7,651 nt of DNA, taken from Chryseobacterium gleum. GTDB lineage: Bacteria; Bacteroidota; Bacteroidia; Flavobacteriales_D; Sanyastnellaceae. Every line of letters begins with the position of its first letter. The first letter of the stretch is position 1. Below are positions 1 to 3,901 of this stretch, one piece after another. A program made the translations under genes and the position numbers. The stretch covers positions 1 to 7,651 of the forward strand of contig CALQJP020000104.1 of NCBI GenBank assembly GCA_943330925.2. The letters run 5' to 3'. The notes under the pieces are model-generated. The model was not told where the DNA came from and ran no database searches. It was given only the letters and a program-made list of their open reading frames with translations.

Positions 1-78
1 ATCAAATTTGCGCACGGCACGGCGTGTCTGCACGATCGAATCGAAGACTTCTGCTGTTTCAGCGCTCATAGAGATCAT
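1..78 (-). CDS. Nitroreductase-family protein, N-terminus only (runs off left edge)
   Basis: Read on the minus strand, this open frame begins MISMSAETAEVF and continues DSIVQTRRAVRKFD up to the edge of the window. A short helix followed by an R-R-x-V-R-x-F motif at the very N-terminus is the hallmark of FMN-dependent nitroreductase-family flavoproteins, where these arginines contact the FMN phosphate. Such enzymes are cytoplasmic dimers that use NAD(P)H to reduce nitro compounds, quinones or other substrates; the substrate cannot be guessed from 26 residues. Two in-frame ATGs are possible, at 78 and 69; an in-frame TGA directly precedes the first (81-79), so the gene cannot start further upstream. 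No Shine-Dalgarno is visible. A -7-like element lies 20-30 bases upstream. The gene follows the acyltransferase gene on the same strand after a gap of about 56 bases. Only the family is supported. Confidence 0.72.
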   Translation of the reverse strand, partial: MISMSAETAEVFDSIVQTRRAVRKFD

Positions 79-98
79 TCATCAAATTAATTGAGTTG

Positions 99-106
99 CA
101 AAGTAA
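99..106 (-). promoter_or_regulatory. Possible -7 promoter element for the nitroreductase-family gene
   Basis: Minus-strand TTACTTTG matches the Bacteroidota -7 consensus TAnnTTTG at all but one fixed position. It sits about 20 bases before the 78 start. No convincing -33 TTTG is found at the expected distance, so this is weak. Confidence 0.3.
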
Positions 107-134
107 CAATGGCAAGAAGGTCAAGAGTTGCCGT

Positions 135-953
135 TTAATGCGGGTATTCCCAATAGTGGTGTGAAACAGCCCCAAACTTTTCATTAAACCGTGCCACACC
201 CGCATTGTTGGAGCCCATAAAATTGACCGTGATGGAATCTGTTTCGTTTTGCCATTGCTTAAAAAGAGAATTCAACAGAAAAGGCATTGGCTCACGATTT
301 CTCAAATCAAGTGAAACGGCATTCTGAATCAGGTACGCCTTTGATTCGGTGCGTATGTAAAACTGCATTGCCGCCCATTGCCCGTTCATTTTCACACCGG
401 CAATTTTTCCGACATTCCTATCCCTCGAAGCGTTATACAGTTGCCTCATGGTTTGCTGCTGTTTGTTAGGCCAGGCGTATGGATGATTTTTCAGCATGAA
501 TGCATGGTATTCATCCCAATCGACCCATTCTATAAAATCTGCTTGTTCACTTTCCGCTTTTCGAAGATTCTTCGCAAGTTCTTTTGAAGGAGTCCATGAA
601 GAATCCAACTGCAACAATTGAATCGCCCTCTGTTGTGCTCCCTTCATTTCAAAAGGAAGGTGTACACGCTTGAAGCCAATGAATGATTGTATTAATAACT
701 CCAGTTGTTTGGCATCGCCTTCCAGCCATTTTACATACAGCGGAGTGCGCAGCAAGGGGACAACACCCCATTTTCTTCCAACGGGCAGCGCCAGCACGTC
801 TTCATAGTCGCCCTTCACCCAAGCCTGCCAAGAGTTGCATACCGCATTCCAATACCAAAACTCAGAGAATACCTCTCTGTTGCTCCTGCGCACGCAGCTA
901 TCCCATCGATTGGCATCGACTTTCGATAAAGGCACATGCTTCCACTGCAACAT
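135..953 (-). CDS. GNAT / FemAB-like acyltransferase family protein
   Basis: A 272-residue soluble protein with no signal peptide or membrane segment. The N-terminus (MLQWKHVPLSKVDANRWDSC, then a W/Y-rich stretch around residues 28-45) and the C-terminal segment VNFMGSNNAGVARFNEKFGA (about 243-262) match my recollection of a Bacteroidota family of GNAT-fold proteins related to FemAB/Acetyltransf_6. In that family a G-S-N-x-x-G-(I/V)-A-x-F-x-x-x-F-G-A segment lies near the end of the acyltransferase fold. FemAB-type enzymes transfer an acyl or aminoacyl group to an amine, often in cell-wall or surface-polymer synthesis; the acceptor here is unknown. The length is normal and the frame intact. 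ATG 953 is preferred because the family N-terminus aligns from this residue and a -7-like TAGCTTTG lies directly before it. The gene lies 53 bases downstream of the secreted beta-barrel gene on the same strand; a functional link is not established. Confidence 0.7.
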   Translation of the reverse strand: MLQWKHVPLSKVDANRWDSCVRRSNREVFSEFWYWNAVCNSWQAWVKGDYEDVLALPVGRKWGVVPLLRTPLYVKWLEGDAKQLELLIQSFIGFKRVHLPFEMKGAQQRAIQLLQLDSSWTPSKELAKNLRKAESEQADFIEWVDWDEYHAFMLKNHPYAWPNKQQQTMRQLYNASRDRNVGKIAGVKMNGQWAAMQFYIRTESKAYLIQNAVSLDLRNREPMPFLLNSLFKQWQNETDSITVNFMGSNNAGVARFNEKFGAVSHHYWEYPH

Positions 954-957
954 ACAG

Positions 958-965
958 CAAAGCTA
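958..965 (-). promoter_or_regulatory. -7-like element (TAGCTTTG) directly before the acyltransferase start
   Basis: The minus-strand octamer TAGCTTTG is a perfect match to the Bacteroidota -7 consensus TAnnTTTG and ends only four bases before the ATG at 953. If used, the transcript would start at or next to the A of the start codon. No clear -33 TTTG is visible 17-23 bases upstream, so it may be chance. Confidence 0.38.
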
Positions 966-967
966 AG

Positions 968-982
968 GCTAGGCACCCTAGC
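968..982 (-). terminator. Small hairpin between the beta-barrel gene and the acyltransferase gene
   Basis: GCTAGG and CCTAGC form a perfect 6-bp stem around a three-base loop in the 53-base gap between the two minus-strand genes. On the minus strand it is followed by CTTAGCTTTGC, not a clean T-run. It could be a weak terminator or an RNA-stabilising hairpin. Confidence 0.3.
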
Positions 983-1006
983 ATGCTGCAGTTACATTAC
1001 CAAGAA

Positions 1007-1606
1007 TTAGAAACCAAAGCCAAAGCCGGTGGCAACCAAAACACCACCGGGAGCAAGCATTTTCATGGTTGTCTTCGATAAATCAGAAAGCGTTTCACCT
1101 GAGGTCACCTTGTACGAATCATCGGAGAATGGAAAAGAATAACCCACCTGAAAAAAGAAACGATGGTGTTCTTTAACCGCAAACGATTTATACCATGACA
1201 ATTGAAGGTTTGTTTGTGGGCTCAATTCAAGCGTTACATTTTTAGTTTCTTCGGAAGCCAATTCGAGTTCCGTTTCCATTTCGGGTAAGCCGCTAGCGTA
1301 GGCTACGCCCACCGCAATAGCCGCCCCTTTCTGCATGCAACCTGAGTAGAAGTAGCGCACTTCACCGGCGCTCTTAAATCCCCACGAACCGATTCCACCG
1401 GAAACTGACCCTTGAAGTTTCTGTATCAGTTTAAAGTCGATTCCAATTCCGGCAATACCATAATTGGAATTTAAGCCTGTGCCGAGTGTTACGAATGTTG
1501 TTTCGCAAGGAGGTATAACTCCAGCCTCTTCCAAACTTGTTTGCGCGAACGTGTCTACACCCAAGAAAATGCAGCAAACAAGAGCAATGCGTCTAATTGT
1601 TTTCAT
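1007..1606 (-). CDS. Small secreted outer-membrane beta-barrel-like protein, function unknown
   Basis: A protein of 199 residues starting at MKTIRRIALV. It has a clear signal peptide: basic K2/R5/R6, a hydrophobic core at 7-17, and probable cleavage after DTFA (21). The mature part is a run of alternating hydrophobic/polar stretches rich in glycine and aromatics (e.g. GIAGIGIDFKL, FFFQVGYSFPF), and the chain ends in GFGFGF. A terminal phenylalanine after a beta-strand-like segment is typical of Gram-negative outer-membrane barrels recognised by the BAM complex; with about 178 mature residues it would be a small barrel. The frame remains open to 1642, but ATG 1606 is chosen because it begins the signal peptide directly. 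No Shine-Dalgarno or good promoter is seen; a TGTGTTTG box at 1634-1641 is a poor candidate. The gene is followed by the acyltransferase gene on the same strand. Specific function is not recognisable. Confidence 0.7.
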   Translation of the reverse strand: MKTIRRIALVCCIFLGVDTFAQTSLEEAGVIPPCETTFVTLGTGLNSNYGIAGIGIDFKLIQKLQGSVSGGIGSWGFKSAGEVRYFYSGCMQKGAAIAVGVAYASGLPEMETELELASEETKNVTLELSPQTNLQLSWYKSFAVKEHHRFFFQVGYSFPFSDDSYKVTSGETLSDLSKTTMKMLAPGGVLVATGFGFGF

Positions 1607-1795
1607 GATGGTTTGATTTTGTTTTTCAAACGTCAAACACAACGATCAATCCATAGCTGAGTATTGAAATTACTTGTCATGAGAGAAATCAATGCACCAT
1701 ACAATGCAAGATCCGCCAGAAACCATATCAACAAGTCGAAGCGTTATTTACGATGCAGGCTTCGTGAAGTCATCGGACCGTTAAAATACAACTAG

Positions 1796-1876
1796 CAGCC
1801 CCGACGGGAATCAAACCCATATCAAAAGTTTAGTCTCGGTTCAACCGAGATATTCTATCCTTTGAACAAACACCCT
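1796..1876 (-). pseudogene. Decayed tRNA-Arg copy with a palindromic insertion
   Basis: On the minus strand this segment repeats the neighbouring tRNA-Arg. The 37 bases from the anticodon loop to the end of the acceptor 3' strand match with one mismatch, and the 17 bases of the D-arm region match with one mismatch. It is broken in three ways. The 5' acceptor strand (1870-1876) no longer pairs with the conserved CGGGGCT. The 5' half of the anticodon stem and loop is replaced by a 17-base perfect palindrome, TCTCGGTTGAACCGAGA. The T-loop TTCGATT has become TTTGATT, losing the invariant C56. The discriminator is G rather than A. It starts 16 bases downstream of the intact tRNA, so a tandem duplication followed by decay is the simplest origin. 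Confidence 0.82.
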
Positions 1877-1892
1877 TGCGATAAAGAAAAAG

Positions 1893-1964
1893 TAGCCCCG
1901 ACGGGAATCGAACCCATATCAAAAGTTTAGGAAACTTCTATTCTATCCATTGAACTACGGGGCC
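1893..1964 (-). tRNA. tRNA-Arg, anticodon CCU
   Basis: The minus strand folds into a standard 72-base cloverleaf. The acceptor stem GGCCCCG/CGGGGCT has seven pairs, including one G-U. The D-arm is GTTC...GAAT, and the anticodon stem GAAGT/ACTTT holds the loop TTCCTAA, whose anticodon CCT reads AGG (Arg). A four-base variable loop follows, then the T-arm ATGGG/CCCGT with loop TTCGATT. The discriminator is A; the following CT shows that CCA is not encoded. A run TTTTTCTTT directly after the 3' end (1891-1883) may help termination. A -7-like TATATTCG lies 12 bases upstream of the 5' end. This is the only intact RNA gene in the window. Confidence 0.95.
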
Positions 1965-1976
1965 AGGATGGGAGTG

Positions 1977-1984
1977 CGAATATA
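1977..1984 (-). promoter_or_regulatory. -7 promoter element for tRNA-Arg
   Basis: Minus-strand TATATTCG differs from the Bacteroidota consensus TAnnTTTG at one base and ends 12 bases before the tRNA 5' end, giving a short leader suitable for a tRNA. A TTTA lies 15 bases upstream of it, rather close for the -33 box. Confidence 0.5.
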
Positions 1985-2079
1985 CAATCTGTTGTTTGGT
2001 AAACGATTGAACCCTTAAGTCGTGCCGGACCCCACTCATATAGGCTTAAAAACGAGCGGCGGCTTAAGTAGCCCATTTC

Positions 2080-2095
2080 ACTGATTTCGATCAGT
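2080..2095 (+). other. UUCG-capped hairpin in the 275-base gap before the lipoprotein gene
   Basis: ACTGAT-TTCG-ATCAGT forms a perfect 6-bp stem closed by a TTCG tetraloop, a very stable RNA loop. It stands four bases before the terminator-like hairpin at 2099-2130. The rest of 1985-2239 has no plausible gene on either strand. GGCT (2043-2046) and AGCC (2069-2072) could pair further upstream but only weakly. Confidence 0.45.
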
Positions 2096-2098
2096 AGT

Positions 2099-2131
2099 AC
2101 CTGTTTTGTTGAAATAAACAGGTCGATTTTT
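2099..2131 (+). terminator. Terminator-like hairpin with T-run, no plus-strand gene upstream
   Basis: ACCTGTTT (2099-2106) and AAACAGGT (2116-2123) form a perfect 8-bp stem with a nine-base loop, followed by CGATTTTT. The T-run is on the plus-strand side only. All recognisable genes to the left are on the minus strand, so it would end an unrecognised short RNA or act inside the leader of the lipoprotein gene at 2240. Confidence 0.5.
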
Positions 2132-2195
2132 AAAACTTCTTTCGGACAGCCTCCGTACCAATGCATCGTTGGGCGAACATTACAGCCTGACAAAC

Positions 2196-2203
2196 CATAT
2201 TTG
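2196..2203 (+). promoter_or_regulatory. Possible -7 element for the lipoprotein operon
   Basis: CATATTTG differs from TAnnTTTG only at the first base and lies 36 bases before the ATG at 2240. A TTG at 2169-2171 is 24 bases upstream, slightly beyond the usual -33 spacing. A weak candidate, but the best one after the hairpin region. Confidence 0.35.
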
Positions 2204-2239
2204 ATGGAATTGTTCAACTACCTTAAAAACACACAGAAT

Positions 2240-3139
2240 ATGTACAGGAAGAACGCCTTCGGTTTCCTTTCTCTGCTATTGGGAATAACTATTCTCATGG
2301 CCTCATGCGGAGAGGGTTCAGACCAGAAAACTACGCAACCGCCAGTAAAAGCGCAACTCGATTCGGCTGAAGTTGCTCGTTTGAAAGAATTGGAAAAGAT
2401 TTTCTTCTCCATACCGTCACCGGTAGAAATGTCGTCGCTCATCAAGCAAAACGGCTATCAATTCGACCAGGGGAAACTCGTGGCTACAGCCAACGTTGAT
2501 AAATACACCGGAGAGTCGCGACAGGCTGTAATGCTGGGTATTTACGGAGCAGATTTGAGTTACACCGCCATATTCGATCAGAAGCAATTGACGACCGAAT
2601 ACTTCGCTGCCGCTCAGAAACTAGCGCGTCAGATGGATGCTGATGGCACTATTACTCCGGAATTGCTCGAGCGTTTGGAGAAGAATCAGGCAAACCGCGA
2701 TTCTATGTTGCACATCATCTCTGAGGCCTATTCAGATTTGAACGGCTACCTGAAAGAGAAAGATCGTGTTGAGGTATCGGCCATGGTCGTAGCAGGCGGT
2801 TGGCTAGAGGCGCTCTATCTATCGACACAGTATAGCGGCGACGGCAACTCTGCCATGCGTCAGCGCATTGCCGAGCAGAAATACTCGCTCAACAATTTGA
2901 TGAGCTACCTTGAGAAATTTGGTGATACGCCATCTCTTCAGGAGTTAAAAACAGACTTGGCTCGTCTTCAGGAAGTGTATGCTACAGTAGCAGAAAACAA
3001 AGGAAAAACTTCTACAAGTAAAGATGAATCCGGCAAAATGGTAATCGGTACAAGCAGCACAATAACCATTGATGATGCGGCTTTGAGCAAAATCGCAACC
3101 TTGACCGGTGAAATCCGTTCTAAATATTCCGCTCTCTAA
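2240..3139 (+). CDS. Conserved Bacteroidota lipoprotein of unknown function
   Basis: A 299-residue protein from MYRKNAFGF. It has a lipoprotein signal peptide with basic R3/K4, a hydrophobic core, and lipobox L-M-A-S-C with the lipidated cysteine at 23. The mature protein continues GEGSDQKTT, without a strict K-(D/E)2 or Q-A-(D/E) surface-export signal, so the outer leaflet is not assured. After a short linker the chain is mostly helical and charged, with the conserved-looking blocks IPSPVEMSSLIKQ, GIYGADLSYTAIFDQ, SEAYSDLNGYLKE and VVAGGWLEALYLSTQ, which I recall from a widespread but uncharacterised Bacteroidota lipoprotein family. The frame is open back to a start at 2201, but ATG 2240 is chosen because it starts the signal peptide. 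The small secreted protein follows after 23 bases, so the two are probably co-transcribed. Envelope location is well supported; biochemical role is not. Confidence 0.82.
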   Translation: MYRKNAFGFLSLLLGITILMASCGEGSDQKTTQPPVKAQLDSAEVARLKELEKIFFSIPSPVEMSSLIKQNGYQFDQGKLVATANVDKYTGESRQAVMLGIYGADLSYTAIFDQKQLTTEYFAAAQKLARQMDADGTITPELLERLEKNQANRDSMLHIISEAYSDLNGYLKEKDRVEVSAMVVAGGWLEALYLSTQYSGDGNSAMRQRIAEQKYSLNNLMSYLEKFGDTPSLQELKTDLARLQEVYATVAENKGKTSTSKDESGKMVIGTSSTITIDDAALSKIATLTGEIRSKYSAL

Positions 3140-3162
3140 CCCCACCCTAAAACGAAGCGAAC

Positions 3163-3591
3163 ATGAAACTCATTAAAATACTCCTTCCTCTGCTTTTGCT
3201 GATGCCGTTGCTTTCAGACGCGCAGTGCAGAGCCTTTACCAAGAACCAATGTCTGCCACAACTGGATGGTTATGTGCAGAACGATAACTACAACTCAGCC
3301 ATGCTCATTCCCGGTGATGATGCCGAATTGTTGCTCACATTTTACGGCGGCAAAGAGTATCGCCTTGTTGTTTGCGCCCATCCTATTCTGGGTAGCGTAG
3401 ATTACGAAATCACGGATACCAGCGGTGATTCGATTTACCGCGGCAATTCAGCAGCCGGTAATAGCTTCGATTTCAAAATGGTGAATACCCAGCAGTTGAT
3501 TGTGAAGCTGCATGTACCCGAACAAAAATCATCGGTTTCGGTGCACGAAGGCTGCGTGTCAGTGCTGGTGGGCTCGAAAGAAGCCAACTAA
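3163..3591 (+). CDS. Small secreted four-cysteine protein, function unknown
   Basis: A 142-residue protein with a classical signal peptide (K2, K5, leucine-rich core 6-17, probable cleavage after SDA, residue 20). The mature part starts QCRAFTKNQCLPQLDGY and is predicted from its pattern to be a beta-rich single domain. Its four cysteines (22, 30, 71 in LVVCAHP, 131 in HEGCVSVLVG) could form two disulfides after export. The blocks C-x-A-F-x-K-N-x-C-L-P and LTFYGGKEYRLVVC resemble an uncharacterised exported family I recall from Bacteroidota. There is no C-terminal sorting domain or lipobox, so the periplasm is the likely place. It follows the lipoprotein gene by 23 bases and is followed by a strong terminator, which makes a two-gene operon likely. 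Confidence 0.8.
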   Translation: MKLIKILLPLLLLMPLLSDAQCRAFTKNQCLPQLDGYVQNDNYNSAMLIPGDDAELLLTFYGGKEYRLVVCAHPILGSVDYEITDTSGDSIYRGNSAAGNSFDFKMVNTQQLIVKLHVPEQKSSVSVHEGCVSVLVGSKEAN

Positions 3592-3603
3592 GATATTTTT
3601 CCT

Positions 3604-3624
3604 CGCTTAAACTGGAAATAAGCG
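3604..3624 (+). other. Hairpin just after the two-gene operon
   Basis: CGCTTA (3604-3609) and TAAGCG (3619-3624) form a 6-bp stem with a nine-base loop, immediately before the stronger terminator. No T-run follows directly; it may protect the mRNA end. Confidence 0.35.
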
Positions 3625-3626
3625 CG

Positions 3627-3657
3627 ATGCCGGGGGGGTTGGTCCTTCCGGCATTTT
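3627..3657 (+). terminator. Rho-independent terminator of the lipoprotein operon
   Basis: ATGCCGG (3627-3633) pairs perfectly with CCGGCAT (3648-3654). The stem can extend inward through two G-T and two G-C pairs to a six-base loop, and it ends in TTTT. It lies 36 bases after the stop of the small secreted protein. The left arm contains a G7 run. Confidence 0.75.
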
Positions 3658-3668
3658 GCATTCTTAAT

Positions 3669-3804
3669 GGCACGAATAGCCACGAATGCACGAATTAGGA
3701 ACGAATTGGGAACGAATAGGCCTCGAATGCACGAATGAGGAACGAATTGGGAACGAATAGGCCTCGAATGCACGAATTAGGAACGAATTGGGAACGAATA
3801 TTCG
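3669..3804. repeat. Three-copy 41-bp tandem repeat made of CGAAT boxes
   Basis: Three tandem 41-bp units lie at 3680-3720, 3721-3761 and 3762-3802, preceded by a partial box (3669-3679). The copies differ at only a few bases (one in the CC[A/T] start, one in TTAGG/TGAGG, two at the end of the last). Each unit holds four CGAAT boxes spaced 8, 11 and 11 bases apart, with 11 bases to the next unit, giving 13 boxes in total. The last box is part of a 10-bp palindrome CGAATATTCG (3795-3804). Boxes such as CACGAAT resemble dispersed intergenic repeats that I recall from many Bacteroidota genomes. The array lies in the 310-base gap (3592-3901) between an operon terminator and the promoter of the adhesin gene. 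An open frame through it on the minus strand is composed of repeat sequence and is not a gene. Confidence 0.92.
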
Positions 3805-3860
3805 GGGTGCGGGTGGACTGCGATTTTTATCAGGAAACACGGAGGGTCTGTGTGCTTAGG

Positions 3861-3894
3861 ATTGTCTTATTTTCGTTACGGTAATTTATATCTG
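3861..3894 (+). promoter_or_regulatory. Promoter of the adhesin-ribE unit
   Basis: TATATCTG (3887-3894) matches the Bacteroidota -7 consensus TAnnTTTG with one change. ATTG (3861-3864) lies 22 bases upstream as a possible -33 box. The predicted transcript start would be about 3898, only a few bases before the GTG start at 3902. Confidence 0.55.
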
Positions 3895-3901
3895 CTCCAA
3901 C

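Noticed and set aside
111..132. Terminator hairpin after the acyltransferase gene (GGCAA/TTGCC)
   Set aside because: Only five pairs around a 12-base loop and no T-run follows on the minus strand; too weak to call.
683..1081. A 132-codon plus-strand open frame across the acyltransferase and beta-barrel genes
   Set aside because: It lies antisense to two well-supported genes and their gap, and its composition shows no family or domain signal.
1643..1795. A gene or RNA between the beta-barrel gene and the pseudo-tRNA
   Set aside because: I found no plausible start, frame or hairpin in this stretch on either strand; it appears to be plain intergenic DNA.
1796..1964. Attachment-site duplication (attL/attR) of an integrated element at the tRNA
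   Set aside because: The two copies are only 16 bases apart, the D-arm is also duplicated, and no integrase or other mobile gene is present; tandem tRNA duplication explains it better.
1927..2217. A 96-codon minus-strand open frame in the gap between the tRNA and the lipoprotein gene
   Set aside because: It reads straight through most of the tRNA-Arg gene, has no recognisable domain or family feature, and covers the likely tRNA promoter and hairpins.
3588..3773. A 60-codon minus-strand open frame over the repeat array
   Set aside because: It is translated 41-bp repeat followed by the operon terminator, with no initiation signal; an artefact of low-complexity sequence.
3669..3804. CRISPR array
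   Set aside because: The units are contiguous and nearly identical with no unique spacers, and no cas gene is present.
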